Assembly (NCBI GenBank): GCA_052145115.1
Contig: JBKQPG010000004.1
Coordinates: forward strand, 8,194-72,193
DNA: 64,000 nt
Direction of reading: 5' to 3'
Source of the DNA: CAIVVT01 sp052145115
GTDB lineage: Bacteria > Acidobacteriota > Terriglobia > Bryobacterales > Bryobacteraceae
The notes below the pieces were generated by a model, which was not told the DNA's origin, ran no database searches, and worked only from the letters and a program-made list of their open reading frames with translations. This document shows positions 52,339 to 61,628 of this stretch, piece by piece. Position 1 is the stretch's first letter. Every line of letters starts with the position of its first letter. The position numbers and the translations under genes were made by a program.

Positions 52339-54307
52339 ACCACAGGCTGGCGCGCGCGTCCCAATACGTCCGCGGATGCGGATTGTCCTGCTGATCCGCC
52401 AGGTATGCCCCGCGCACAAAGTCCGTGCGGAACGACAGTTTCGGGGGCAGCGCGGCCCAGCGGAACCGCACGCCGGGGCCCGTCTCCATGAAATTGCCCC
52501 ACCACTGGCGGCGCGCATCGACCGTCCAGTTGGCGTTCCACAGCGGCTGCAGACGCAGGCCGCCGGGCAGATCCGGCAGCGTGTAGCCGCCACGGAACTG
52601 CGTGTAAAGAAGCGAGTTGTGGTCGTAGCGGGAGACGTAGACCGCGTCCCCGCCAGTCTCAGCGAACCAGCCGCTCTCGCCATTGTTCGCCGCCGCGCCC
52701 CAGCCGCGCAGGTAGGAGGCGCCGCCGCGGTAGTCGGCCTGACCCGACCCGGCGGCGGGGTTGTAATTCAACAAAGTGGAGTTGTCGCCGGCATAACTGA
52801 ACGCCCGCCCGGCCTCGCCCCACACGAACAGATGGGGCGTAATGTAGCGGTTGACGCCCGCGGCGGCGATCACCGCGGAATCGGAGAGCATCGGGCCCGG
52901 GCCCGCGGCCGCGCAGTTGACCAGCAATGGACACGTCTTGGTGTCGCCCACCCAGCGCAACGATATGTATGGCTGGAAACCCCACTTCTTCGCTTTCACG
53001 AAGTCCAGTTTGGCCTGTGAATACAGGAACATGGAGCCCCAGCGCGACGAGTACATGGGCAGCGCCCAGACCGTCAGCCGGACTATCTGGTGGCTGGCGC
53101 GCAGATGGTGGTACGCGCGGTCGGCCTCGCGCGCAGTCTCGGCCCCGCCGCTGCGCCGCGCCCGGTCAAACCATACCAACGCCTCATCGTCGCGCTGCAA
53201 CAGGTTCAGCGTCCAGCCGAGCTGCAGAGCCACCTCGGCATCGCCCGGATTCTGCTCCCAGGCCGCCTGCAAATACCGCAAGGCATCCTGCAGATAGCCC
53301 AGATGGTAGCTCTTGATGCCCATTTCCCGGGCCGAAATCGTCTCCGGCGGCTGGCCGGTGGGACGCGCCACCAGGCCCGCCGCAGGCTGCTCCGGCGGCT
53401 TGGACGGTGCATTCATTACCCTCAGCTGCTCGCTGCTCAGGCGGTCGTCGGGGTGCTGCTGGACCTGGATCTCCAACTGCCGCCGTGCCTCCGTGTTCCG
53501 GCCCATGGCCAGCAACAGGAAGGCGTACTCGCGGCGTAGATTCGGGTTCTCCGGGTCGGCCTGCAGGGCATCCTCGAACTCATACGGATACGGGTACCGC
53601 GCCGGCATCAGCTCGCGCGCCGTCTCCGCCACGCGCGCCGCCGGTGAGCGCGACGCCGCCACCAATAACGCCATCGATTCCCGTAGCTTGCCCTGCTCTT
53701 TGAGCACCCGCGCCAGGTCGATCATCAGCCGCCCTTCGCCCCGGCGAAGCTGCCACGCTTTCTGATAATGTTCCGCCGCCAGCGCCAGCTCATCGCGCTG
53801 CTCGGCCAGGCGCGCCAGTTCCTCGTGCGCCGTCCATTGATCCGGCGCGGCCGCCACTGCGGCCTTCCAGCGCTCGATCCCTTCACGCAGCGGGCGATCG
53901 ATGTTTTCAAACGCCGCAGCCGCCTTGGCGCGCGTCTCCTGCGATCCCAACTCCTTCCAACGCAGGAAGATACGGCGCGCCTCGACGGGCTTCTTGGTCT
54001 CGTAACACAGGAACCCGTACTCCAGCGCGCTGTGTTCGTCGTTGGGATCGATACGCAGCGCCGCGGCGAACTGGTCGCGCGCCTGCTCGCGCTCGCCGGT
54101 TTTCAGCAACGCGTAAGCGAAGTCCTTGCGCAGATTGGCCGCGTCCGGCCGGGCGGCGGTGGCCTGCCGGAACAACGCCACCGCGCGGTCGAGATCCCCC
54201 GCGCGCAGCGCGCTGTAAGCCGCCTCCCCGGGATCGGGACCCGTTTGGGCGGGCGCGGGACTTCCGGCCAGGCCCACAACCAGCAGCAACAGCAGGCACG
54301 TGCGCAT
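52322..54307 (-). CDS. Outer-membrane TPR protein (NfrA/PgaA-like)
   Basis: A 661-residue exported protein. The signal peptide is MRTCLLLLLVVGLAGSPAPA. Residues about 27-400 are tetratricopeptide repeats (AAYSALRAGDLDRAVALFRQ, LRKDFAYALLKTGEREQARD and others). The last ~260 residues have the alternating aromatic pattern of an outer-membrane barrel (SSRWGSMFLYSQAKLDF, LFVWGEAGRAFSYAG, WGNFMETGPGVRFRWAALP) and end in an aromatic-rich WYAITR. This TPR-plus-barrel layout is that of exopolysaccharide exporters such as PgaA and BcsC and of phage receptor NfrA. It overlaps the downstream glycoside-hydrolase-like gene. Confidence 0.78.
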   Translation of the reverse strand: MRTCLLLLLVVGLAGSPAPAQTGPDPGEAAYSALRAGDLDRAVALFRQATAARPDAANLRKDFAYALLKTGEREQARDQFAAALRIDPNDEHSALEYGFLCYETKKPVEARRIFLRWKELGSQETRAKAAAAFENIDRPLREGIERWKAAVAAAPDQWTAHEELARLAEQRDELALAAEHYQKAWQLRRGEGRLMIDLARVLKEQGKLRESMALLVAASRSPAARVAETARELMPARYPYPYEFEDALQADPENPNLRREYAFLLLAMGRNTEARRQLEIQVQQHPDDRLSSEQLRVMNAPSKPPEQPAAGLVARPTGQPPETISAREMGIKSYHLGYLQDALRYLQAAWEQNPGDAEVALQLGWTLNLLQRDDEALVWFDRARRSGGAETAREADRAYHHLRASHQIVRLTVWALPMYSSRWGSMFLYSQAKLDFVKAKKWGFQPYISLRWVGDTKTCPLLVNCAAAGPGPMLSDSAVIAAAGVNRYITPHLFVWGEAGRAFSYAGDNSTLLNYNPAAGSGQADYRGGASYLRGWGAAANNGESGWFAETGGDAVYVSRYDHNSLLYTQFRGGYTLPDLPGGLRLQPLWNANWTVDARRQWWGNFMETGPGVRFRWAALPPKLSFRTDFVRGAYLADQQDNPHPRTYWDARASLWYAITR

Positions 54308-54393
54308 AAGGATCCTGCACTACAGTGCGCCGCCGCGGCCGGGGCTCTCATGCCCCGCCCGTCTCCCTCCCGAAGAAATACGATGATGTGGAT

Positions 54394-55566
54394 ATGGCGG
54401 CCTATCGCGGCACGGACTATTTGCTCCTCGACACCCTCCTCTCCGACGAAGAGAAGCTGGTCCGGCAGACCGCCCGCCAGTTCGTCGAGCAGCGCGTCCT
54501 GCCGCTCATCAAGGACTGCTACAACCAGGGCCGCTTCCCCGCCGAACTGATTCCCAAAATGGGCGAGCTGGGCTTTTTCGGCGCCAACCTCGAAGGCTAT
54601 GGCTGCGCCGGAATGAGCAACGTGGAATACGGCTTCGTCATGCAGGAGTTGGAGCGCGGCGACTCTGGCTTGCGCAGCTTCGTCAGCGTCCAGGGCGCGC
54701 TCGTGATGTACCCGATCCACACCTACGGCAGCGACGCGCAGAAGGAGCGCTGGCTCCCCGCTCTTCAGAGCGGCCGGGCGATCGGCTGCTTCGGGCTGAC
54801 CGAGCCTGGCTTCGGCTCCAACCCCGCTGCCATGGCCGCCCGCGCGCGGCGCGACGGCGATTCCTGGATTCTCAATGGCGAAAAGACCTGGATCACCAGC
54901 GGCAGTGTCGCCGACGTCGCCCTCATCTGGGCGCGGACCGAGGAGGGCATCCGCGGCTTTCTGGTGGAGCGCGGGACGCCCGGCTTCACGACTTCCGACA
55001 TCCACGGCAAGCTCTCCATGCGCGCTTCCATCACTTCGTCGCTCTCGCTCTCCGATTGCCGCGTGCCGGACTCCAGCCGCCTGCCCGGCGCAGTGGGGCT
55101 CAAGGCCGCGCTCGGCTGCCTCTCGCAGGCGCGCTACGGCATCGGCTGGGGCGTCCTCGGCGCAGCCAGCGACTGCTACGAAACCGCGCGCGCCTACGCC
55201 AGGCTGCGGAAGCAGTTCGACGACCGGCCCATCGCCTCGCACCAGCTCGTCCAGGAGAAGCTGGCCTGGATGATTACCGAAATCACGAAAGGCCAGCTCC
55301 TGGCCCTGCACTGCGGCCGCCTCAAGGACCAAGGCCGCCTCGAGCCCGCCCACATCTCAATGTTGAAGCGCAACAACGTCGCCGTCGCGCTCGAATGCGC
55401 CCGCCTGAGCCGCGATCTGCTAGGCGCCAACGGCATCATCGACGACTATCCGATCATGCGCCACATGTGCAATCTCGAATCGGTGAAGACCTATGAGGGC
55501 ACCGACCACATCCACACGCTGGTCATCGGCGAGGCCGTGACGGGCATTCCAGCCTATAAAGGATGA
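54394..55566 (+). CDS. gcdH: Glutaryl-CoA dehydrogenase-type acyl-CoA dehydrogenase
   Basis: A 390-residue flavoprotein that oxidises and decarboxylates glutaryl-CoA to crotonyl-CoA. Acyl-CoA dehydrogenase motifs GCFGLTEPGFGSNP and WILNGEKTWITSG are clear, and the C-terminal NLESVKTYEGTDHIH supplies the catalytic Glu in the TYEGT context that separates glutaryl-CoA from short-chain enzymes, followed by GEAVTGIPAY. I used the ATG giving MAAYRGTDYLLLD; a GTG 69 bases upstream would add a low-complexity Arg-rich stretch. No other lysine or glutarate degradation gene is nearby. Confidence 0.9.
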   Translation: MAAYRGTDYLLLDTLLSDEEKLVRQTARQFVEQRVLPLIKDCYNQGRFPAELIPKMGELGFFGANLEGYGCAGMSNVEYGFVMQELERGDSGLRSFVSVQGALVMYPIHTYGSDAQKERWLPALQSGRAIGCFGLTEPGFGSNPAAMAARARRDGDSWILNGEKTWITSGSVADVALIWARTEEGIRGFLVERGTPGFTTSDIHGKLSMRASITSSLSLSDCRVPDSSRLPGAVGLKAALGCLSQARYGIGWGVLGAASDCYETARAYARLRKQFDDRPIASHQLVQEKLAWMITEITKGQLLALHCGRLKDQGRLEPAHISMLKRNNVAVALECARLSRDLLGANGIIDDYPIMRHMCNLESVKTYEGTDHIHTLVIGEAVTGIPAYKG

Positions 55567-55585
55567 TCTGAAGGTGGGAGACTCC

Positions 55586-55942
55586 ATGCAGCAGCAATTG
55601 AATTGGGGCACGTGTGTGGGACTGAGGCCGACGCGCCGCTCCTGGCTCGCCGGCCTGTTCCTGGCCGCCGGCGCCTGCGCCCGGCGCGGCGTCTCCTACG
55701 ACTACGGTGAGCCCAAGCATCGTTATCAACTGCACGGCCAGGTCCTGCGCCTGCGGCCTGAAAACCGCATCGCCGTCATCAAGCACGAGAAGATCGAGGG
55801 CTGGATGGAGGCCATGACCATGGAGTTCCCCGTCCCCGACGCGTCCCAGTTCGAGAAGCTGAAAGAGGGCTCCTGGATCCGCGCGACAGTCAATGTCAAC
55901 GATATGTATTTCTGGCTGACGGATATAGTCGCCGAGAAATGA
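55586..55942 (+). CDS. Exported CusF-like copper-binding protein
   Basis: A 118-residue protein with an N-terminal Arg pair and hydrophobic stretch (RRSWLAGLFLAAGAC) that may be a lipoprotein or Tat-type signal. The mature part matches CusF-like copper chaperones: HRYQLHGQVLRLRPENRIAV, IKHEKIEGWMEAMTMEF with the His and the Met-x-Met ligands. The ATG has GGGAG 6 bases upstream. It follows gcdH by 19 bases, probably co-transcribed but with no functional link. No copper efflux pump is in the window. Confidence 0.78.
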   Translation: MQQQLNWGTCVGLRPTRRSWLAGLFLAAGACARRGVSYDYGEPKHRYQLHGQVLRLRPENRIAVIKHEKIEGWMEAMTMEFPVPDASQFEKLKEGSWIRATVNVNDMYFWLTDIVAEK

Positions 55943-55948
55943 TCCGCG

Positions 55949-58156
55949 TTATGGCCGCAGCGTGATCTTGTGCACCGCGACGTTGTCGTTCTCGTCCGTG
56001 GCTTTGACCGCCACGGTCCACTCGTGGCCCTTGGGCAGCTCCGCCTCGACGACGTAATCCTCCGCCTGCGAGTCGGTCATGCCGGTGGTCGGCCGCGCGG
56101 CCTTCCACTCGCTGCCGTTGACGCTGTATTCGGCCGAATCGAGCACGCTCAACGCGTCCGCCGCGCGGAACCGGATCACCAGTTTCCCGCCTTCCGCCTT
56201 GGCCGTCAGACCTTCGATCTGCGGCGGCGTGTTGTCGATCAGGAACGGCTCGCTCTCGATCACCGCCGTCAGCGCCACCGAATCGTAGTTGTCCGGCGCA
56301 TCCGAGGCCGTGACGCGCAGCCGGTAGCGCCCGTCGGCGAACGAGGTCGTGTCCCAACTGAAGCGGTTCTCCTTGACGTGTTCCTTCAGCAGCTTCCACT
56401 CGTGCTCTTCCACTCCGCGGTACTCGATCTTGAACTCCAGTTCGTCGCCGTTCTGGTCGGAAGCCTTCCAGCGCGCGCCGATCCAGCCCTTGTCGTAGTT
56501 CATGCTGGCCGCGCCGGACGGTTCCGTCGACGGCGCGGATGGGCTGCTGCGCCGCACCTGCCCGATCGGCGGCAGCGAGAGCGAGGTCGAGGCCGAGCTG
56601 CCCAGCGCGGAAGGCGCGGGAAACTTGTGATTGAACGGCGTGATCTCGATTTTCTCGATCACCGGCGCCACGTTCTTCTGCTGATACGCCACCTCCACCA
56701 GCTTGAGTTCCGGCGAGGCGCTGCCCGGCGCCGCCGTCAACGTGGCGCGCCACTCGAGGAATCGGGCTGCCGGCGATGCCACCCGCGAGCCTGTCGCCGG
56801 ATCCACCACCGCCCACGCGCTCCAGTCCTTCTCCGGCTCGTCCAGGTTGCCGCTGCGCGTCTCCAGCTTCAGCGTGCCGCCGTTCAGTTCGCCTTCCCAC
56901 CGCAGCCGCCCCCAGTAGGTGAAAGACGCCGCGTCCAGCACTTCGCTCTCCAGCGTGCCCGTGCGCTCCGTCTCCGGCCCGAGTTGATACAGCTTCCCCG
57001 GATTGGCCGACACGGCCACGCTGCCGCCTCCCGGCAACGGCGCCAGCGCCGTAATCTGTGCCGCTTCGGCATGCGCAATGCGCGTGTAGCTCTGCGGCGT
57101 GTCAATCCGATAGATCCTCCCCTGGTTGCCGGTCGCGGCCAGCAGCCGCCCTGCGGCATCGAAGCCCAGTGCGTACACCACCGCGTGCGCGTCGCTCCAG
57201 TCGAGCGTCGGCTCGCCGTCCGTTCCGATCCGCCAGATCTCGCTCCCGCCCGGCGCACTGCTCACCGGCCCCAGCGTCGGCGGCATCGCCGCCAGGCGCG
57301 CCGTCACCGCCGTCGCCGGTTGCGGCTGCTGCACCCCCGCGGCCGCCGGTTGAGCGGAAACCGGCACTGGCATGGGCGTGGGCGCCGGAGCGGGCGCCGG
57401 AGCGGCCGTGCGGTTGCCCGTCGCCGCGGCGAAAATCGTTCCATCCTGCGCCACGGCGATCGCCGTCACTTCCCGTTTCCCGGTCTGATGCAGGACAAAC
57501 CCCTCGCCCTTCGCATTCACCCGCAGCACCACGCCCGAGGCGTCCGTGCCCGCGATCAGGTTCCCGTGCCCGTCTTTCGCCAGCGATCGCACGTGCGTCT
57601 CTCCGGCGTCGTATAACACCGTCGCCTGCCCGCCCGGCTGGAGCTTGAGAATCTGCCCCGGATCGCCCGTCGCGGCGTACAGCACGCCCCCCTCGCCCGC
57701 CACCAGCGCCCACACGTAATGCGCCTTCGCCGCATGGACCAGCGCCGCCTTGCCGTCCTCGCCCACGCGCCAGATCTTCCCGTCAGGGGACGTCGCCGCG
57801 TACACCCCGTCCGGCGCTGCAGCCAGCGCATAGACCGTCCCGCCGCCTTCGAGCCTGGCCAGCGTTCTGGACTTTCCATCGGCGTCGAGAACGAACACCT
57901 TCCCCTCGCTGCCGCCCGCATACACCCGCCCGCCGGCTCCCGCCGCGGCACACCACAGTTGCGCGGCGCCGGCATCCAGGCGCTCGCTCAGCTTCGGCGC
58001 CAGGCTGATGTGGCCGTCGTTCGCCATCGCCACGCCTTTCAGCGTGCCCTTGTCGAACTCGCGGGCCTCGGATTGAATCCACGTCTTGGTTTCGACGGCC
58101 AGCGCCGCCGTGGCCGCGCAGGCGGCCGTAAGGATCAGAATTCTGGAAACGTGCAT
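55949..58156 (-). CDS. Exported beta-propeller protein with Ig-like C-terminus
   Basis: A 735-residue exported protein (signal MHVSRILILTAACAATAALA). Residues about 60-245 and 300-400 contain repeated blades of the form GxVYAGGSEGKVFxLDADG and YALAAAPDGVYAATSPDGKIWRV, i.e. a seven-bladed-type propeller interrupted by a Pro/Ala linker (about 250-290). The C-terminal third has Ig-like strands (YRLRVTASDAPDN, DNTPPQIEGLTAKAEGGKLVI). It lies 17 bases after the S55 protease gene and is likely in the same operon; the propeller might bind the protease or its substrate. No enzyme motif is seen. Confidence 0.8.
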   Translation of the reverse strand: MHVSRILILTAACAATAALAVETKTWIQSEAREFDKGTLKGVAMANDGHISLAPKLSERLDAGAAQLWCAAAGAGGRVYAGGSEGKVFVLDADGKSRTLARLEGGGTVYALAAAPDGVYAATSPDGKIWRVGEDGKAALVHAAKAHYVWALVAGEGGVLYAATGDPGQILKLQPGGQATVLYDAGETHVRSLAKDGHGNLIAGTDASGVVLRVNAKGEGFVLHQTGKREVTAIAVAQDGTIFAAATGNRTAAPAPAPAPTPMPVPVSAQPAAAGVQQPQPATAVTARLAAMPPTLGPVSSAPGGSEIWRIGTDGEPTLDWSDAHAVVYALGFDAAGRLLAATGNQGRIYRIDTPQSYTRIAHAEAAQITALAPLPGGGSVAVSANPGKLYQLGPETERTGTLESEVLDAASFTYWGRLRWEGELNGGTLKLETRSGNLDEPEKDWSAWAVVDPATGSRVASPAARFLEWRATLTAAPGSASPELKLVEVAYQQKNVAPVIEKIEITPFNHKFPAPSALGSSASTSLSLPPIGQVRRSSPSAPSTEPSGAASMNYDKGWIGARWKASDQNGDELEFKIEYRGVEEHEWKLLKEHVKENRFSWDTTSFADGRYRLRVTASDAPDNYDSVALTAVIESEPFLIDNTPPQIEGLTAKAEGGKLVIRFRAADALSVLDSAEYSVNGSEWKAARPTTGMTDSQAEDYVVEAELPKGHEWTVAVKATDENDNVAVHKITLRP

Positions 58157-58173
58157 GGGATATTTTGTTCCGG

Positions 58174-60042
58174 CTACTTCACCGTGATGTGCAGGCTCAC
58201 GCTGCCCGTCACCACCGCGTCCAGCGCAATCGATTCGCTGGCCCGCGCCGTATCGGGCGTGGCGATCGTCGCTCTCGGCGCGCGCGCCGCGTTCATCACA
58301 TTCAGCACCGACGCCGGCACCGCCTCCAGCGTCCGGTCCTCTTCGTAAACCGTCGGCCGCGACTCCATCAGCGCGATGTTCACCAGCGAGTTCGGCCGCT
58401 CCTGGCGCAGCAGGCTCACCGCCTCGGCCGCCGTCAGATGGCGGTTGACGTACGCCGCGGCGTTCCGCGCGCGGTCCATCACTTCACTGTCGGCAATCTC
58501 CACGCGGTGCTCGCCCCGGACCATGGATAGCGGCACTTTCAGCTTGAATTCGCGCATCTCCCGCGCGCCGCTCCAGGCCCGCAGAAACACCCGCCCGCGG
58601 AGCTCGCCGCCCGGCGCCACTTCGCTGGAATCCAGCACCGCGCTCTCGATCGTGACCAGCCGCCGCTGCGGCCGCATCTCGATGCTGCACTCGATCCCGC
58701 GGATCTTCGGCGGCCCCTCGCCCAGCGCATACAGGCGGTTAAACCGCTCGCCCCACCACATCGCCAATTCCAGCGGCGCCGGCATCGGCGCCTCCGTCGT
58801 GGTCACGGTATTCATCAGCTCCGCGGGCGCCAGACCCTCGAATTCGATCTTCCCCTTCAGCGTGTACGTGGCTTCGTCGCTGTTGCCGATGTTCAGGTCC
58901 TGCAGACTGTCGAACGTCGTCAGCATCAGCAGCGTCGGCGTCCACTTGGGATGCACGAACATGTTGAAGCGCAGCTTCTTCTCGAGCGCCGTCCCGCCGG
59001 CCGCCCCGCCCGCAAAAGACCGCACCGTCAGCGTGACCGGAATCGTCTGCGCCGTTTCGCCCAGCACGCCCAGAATGCCCGAGTGCCGGTCCTGCCTGAG
59101 CGCCCCCACGATTTCGGTCGCGTTGGCGATTTTGTTGGGCTGATACGCCGAGCTCAGCACGTGGATCACTTCTCCGCCGCTCATCGGCATCGAAATCGGA
59201 CCGAGGCTGAAGAAACTATGGCCGAACGCCAGCACCCGCCGTCCGTCGTTGTACGTCACCGTCCCCAGGCCCGTGACCGAGAGGTCGCCGTTCACCAGAA
59301 CCCCGGCGATGGCCTGCCCCGGCTGCAGCGCTTTCTCCCAACCCGCGGCGGGCTTCGCGGAGGAATCGCTGCCCCCCGCTCCGCCCAGCACCGGTTCGAC
59401 GCCCAGCTGCTCGAACAGCGGCTGGAATTGTTCCAGAGTCGCCCGGTGAAATCCGGAAAAGCCCAGCGGCAGGCCGATCGGCACAAACGCCGCCTTCGTC
59501 CCGCCCAGGCGCGGCCCGGCCGCCGCCAGCAATTCTCCCGGCGCCGCCAGCGCCGTCAGGGCCGCTTGGGACGCGGGCCCGCGGGCGTCGGAGGGCCGTG
59601 AGCGGTCGATCTCGTCGATCTCCAGCATGTTCTCAATCGGCGTGATCCCGCAGATCGCGTCCGGCGAAAAAACGCTCAGCCGCAGCGCGATCGCGCCCAC
59701 CAGCTTGCCGTCGATGTACACCGGGCTGCCGCTCATCCCGCCCGCCACGTTGGTCCGCGCCGCCGCGCCGCCCAGCTTGGCCAGGATGACATCCTGCTTC
59801 GGCCCCAACGCATTTTTCCACCGCCCCAGAATCTCGACCGGGATCGCTTCCGGCTTCGTTCCCAGGAACACGCTCCAGGCCGTGCCCTTCAGCCCCGGCC
59901 GGATGGCCGACAGCGGAAAGATCTGCACCGGACCGGCCTGGGGCGGCACGGGCACGGGCTCCTGCGCCTTCGCCGTCATCACCATGCACCCCAAAATCGG
60001 CAATATGAGCGCGTCCCTGACGGCCCTGCGCGCCAGTTTCAT
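58174..60042 (-). CDS. SpoIVB-like S55-family serine protease
   Basis: A 622-residue exported protein starting MKLARRAVRDALILPILGC. Residues about 40-250 match the S55 (SpoIVB) peptidase family: LKGTAWSVFLGTKPEAIPVE, the serine nucleophile in VAGGMSGSPVYIDGKLVGAI and AFGHSFFSLGP in the core. Spore-forming Gram-positives use SpoIVB in sigma-K signalling; relatives in Acidobacteriota are presumed periplasmic regulators. The long C-terminal part (about 350-622) is unassigned. I chose the ATG at 60042 for its signal peptide, ignoring 86 upstream codons of odd composition. It is followed 17 bases later by the propeller gene. Confidence 0.85.
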   Translation of the reverse strand: MKLARRAVRDALILPILGCMVMTAKAQEPVPVPPQAGPVQIFPLSAIRPGLKGTAWSVFLGTKPEAIPVEILGRWKNALGPKQDVILAKLGGAAARTNVAGGMSGSPVYIDGKLVGAIALRLSVFSPDAICGITPIENMLEIDEIDRSRPSDARGPASQAALTALAAPGELLAAAGPRLGGTKAAFVPIGLPLGFSGFHRATLEQFQPLFEQLGVEPVLGGAGGSDSSAKPAAGWEKALQPGQAIAGVLVNGDLSVTGLGTVTYNDGRRVLAFGHSFFSLGPISMPMSGGEVIHVLSSAYQPNKIANATEIVGALRQDRHSGILGVLGETAQTIPVTLTVRSFAGGAAGGTALEKKLRFNMFVHPKWTPTLLMLTTFDSLQDLNIGNSDEATYTLKGKIEFEGLAPAELMNTVTTTEAPMPAPLELAMWWGERFNRLYALGEGPPKIRGIECSIEMRPQRRLVTIESAVLDSSEVAPGGELRGRVFLRAWSGAREMREFKLKVPLSMVRGEHRVEIADSEVMDRARNAAAYVNRHLTAAEAVSLLRQERPNSLVNIALMESRPTVYEEDRTLEAVPASVLNVMNAARAPRATIATPDTARASESIALDAVVTGSVSLHITVK

Positions 60043-60299
60043 GTTTCTTGGATTCCTCGCCGGGGATCGCTCCCCATTGAACTCATTATCAGTGAGATGC
60101 TCAGACGCTGCCGGAAGGCTGCACTCTGATGCCCCGGCGCCTGCTCGCTCCCCTGGGCTCCGCGCCATCTTGCACCCGGGCGCGCTGGCTCCGCTGGCAG
60201 GAATCTGACCCGTGGTAACATCTCCCCAAGGCTTCCGCATAGGCCGTTGGGCATCGGGTTCCGTACGGAGGCCCCCAAACAGGGCATGGGGTGACTTCA

Positions 60300-60767
60300 A
60301 TGAGTGCTCTTCAGAACTTTCCTCGCATTACGCCGTTTCTGTGGTTCGATTCGAACGCCGAGGAGGCGGTCGACTTCTACCTGTCCGTGTTTCCCAACTC
60401 GCGCCGCCTCAACGTCCTGCACAAGAACGACCCGATCCAAGGCCCGCCCGGCGTCCTTACCATCTCCTTTGAGCTCGACGGCCAGAGATTCACCGCGCTC
60501 AACGGCGGCCCGCTGTTCAAGTTCACCGAGGCAATCTCCTTCGTCGTGCGCTGCGACTCGCAGCCGGATGTCGATTACTATTGGTCCAAGCTCACCGCCG
60601 GCGGCGCCGAGAGCCAGTGCGGCTGGCTCAAGGACAAGTTCGGTCTCTCCTGGCAGATCGTGCCCGCACGGCTGTCCGAGCTCATCCAGCACCCCCAGGC
60701 GATGCAGGCCATGCTGCGGATGAAAAAGCTCGACATCGCGGAGCTCGAACGCGCCGCGCAATCCTGA
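60300..60767 (+). CDS. VOC-superfamily (PhnB/3-demethylubiquinone methyltransferase-like) protein
   Basis: A 155-residue vicinal-oxygen-chelate protein. ITPFLWFDSNAEEAVDFYLS and VFPNSR form the first half and FVVRCDSQPDVDYYWSKL and CGWLKDKFGLSWQIVP the second, the usual two beta-alpha-beta-beta-beta modules. This subgroup is often labelled 3-demethylubiquinone-9 3-methyltransferase, but such activity is unlikely. The ATG at 60300 is preceded by GGGGTGA; a GTG three codons earlier is possible. It is divergent from the S55 protease gene. Confidence 0.9.
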   Translation: MSALQNFPRITPFLWFDSNAEEAVDFYLSVFPNSRRLNVLHKNDPIQGPPGVLTISFELDGQRFTALNGGPLFKFTEAISFVVRCDSQPDVDYYWSKLTAGGAESQCGWLKDKFGLSWQIVPARLSELIQHPQAMQAMLRMKKLDIAELERAAQS

Positions 60768-60913
60768 CCGTTTCTCCCGACGCTTCGCCGCCAGGCGCTA
60801 GCCCGTCCGGCGCAACTCCTCCCGGATGACCCGGCGGATGGTCGATTCCAGCGCTACTGATTCGCCGCTAGGCCCGCCTTGTCGCCCTGATGCCCCGGGG
60901 ATACAGTGAGCGT

Positions 60914-61069
60914 ATGCGAATTGCAGCCTGTGCGGCCGTTCTCGGAATGGCACTGCTCTCCAGTCCTGGCCTTCGCGGTGACTGCCCGGACCCGGCTGCC
61001 CTCGATCTGTTCAAACATCAGCTCGCGTATCAGAGGCCTGAAGCATCTGATCTCTTGATCAACAACTGA
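60914..61069 (+). CDS. Small exported peptide (51 aa)
   Basis: A 51-codon frame reading MRIAACAAVLGMALLSSPGLRG then DCPDPAALDLFKHQLAYQ and ending in DLLINN. The first 22 residues look like a signal peptide with a cleavage site before DCPD. No known family and only a modest ribosome-binding site. It may be a secreted peptide or the remnant of a larger gene. Confidence 0.35.
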   Translation: MRIAACAAVLGMALLSSPGLRGDCPDPAALDLFKHQLAYQRPEASDLLINN

Positions 61070-61136
61070 TCACCAAAAGGCTCTGGTGCGATTCCATCGC
61101 TGAATTAAAAAGCCGCGACCGAGGTAAACTAGGGTT

Positions 61137-61346
61137 GTGGCGGAAGCGGACATCCAAATCGTCTCCAACGAAGCCGGGGAACCGACCGCGGTGATCGTTC
61201 CGATCGCGCTGTGGCGCGAGATCGCCTCCGAGCGCGAGACCGCCTATCTGCTCAAGTCGGGGACGATGAAGCAACGCCTCCTGGCTGCAATAGCCCGCCC
61301 GGACGGAATCCCCATCGAGGCGGCTCTTGAGAAGCTTGGAATTTGA
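61137..61346 (+). CDS. Phd/YefM-type antitoxin
   Basis: A 69-residue protein from GTG, reading MAEADIQIVSNEAGEPTAVI and VPIALWREIASERET. This is the short Phd/YefM-like DNA-binding antitoxin layout (a beta strand with P-x-A-V-I-V, then W-R-E-I helices) followed by a toxin-neutralising tail. It overlaps the YoeB-like toxin gene by 20 bases, the standard order for this module. It would bind and repress its own promoter together with the toxin. Confidence 0.82.
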   Translation: MAEADIQIVSNEAGEPTAVIVPIALWREIASERETAYLLKSGTMKQRLLAAIARPDGIPIEAALEKLGI

Positions 61347-61584
61347 TCCCTCCGCCTTTGAGGATCTGGCTTGGTGGGTCGAACAGGACCGAACCCAGGC
61401 GCTCAGAATTATTCGCCTCATTCGCGAGATTCAGCGGGAACCGTTTTCGGGTCTCGGCAAGCCCGAGCCACTCCGGCACGAGTTGGCCGGTTGTTGGTCG
61501 CGGCGCATAAACCAGGAACACCGGTTGGTCTATCAGGTCCTCCCCGAAAAGATCCGGATTCTTGCCTGTAGATACCACTACTAG
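61327..61584 (+). CDS. yoeB: YoeB/Txe-family ribosome-dependent mRNA endonuclease toxin
   Basis: An 85-residue toxin from a TTG start inside the antitoxin gene. FSGLGKPEPLRHELAG, CWSRRINQEHRLVYQV and the C-terminal CRYHY are hallmark YoeB sequences, including the catalytic Glu, Arg and penultimate His equivalents. The toxin cleaves mRNA on the ribosome; the upstream antitoxin neutralises it. The TTG start and the 20-base overlap keep toxin yield low and coupled. The length is normal for the family. Confidence 0.93.
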   Translation: MRSLEFDPSAFEDLAWWVEQDRTQALRIIRLIREIQREPFSGLGKPEPLRHELAGCWSRRINQEHRLVYQVLPEKIRILACRYHY

Positions 61585-61628
61585 CTATCGCAACGCGCTA
61601 ATTGCATCGGTCCTGCAGTTGCCGTTTG

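Noticed and set aside
55970..57616. 548-codon open frame opposite the propeller gene
   Set aside because: Low-complexity Arg/Val/Gln/His-rich translation without motifs; the minus-strand gene has a signal peptide and repeats.
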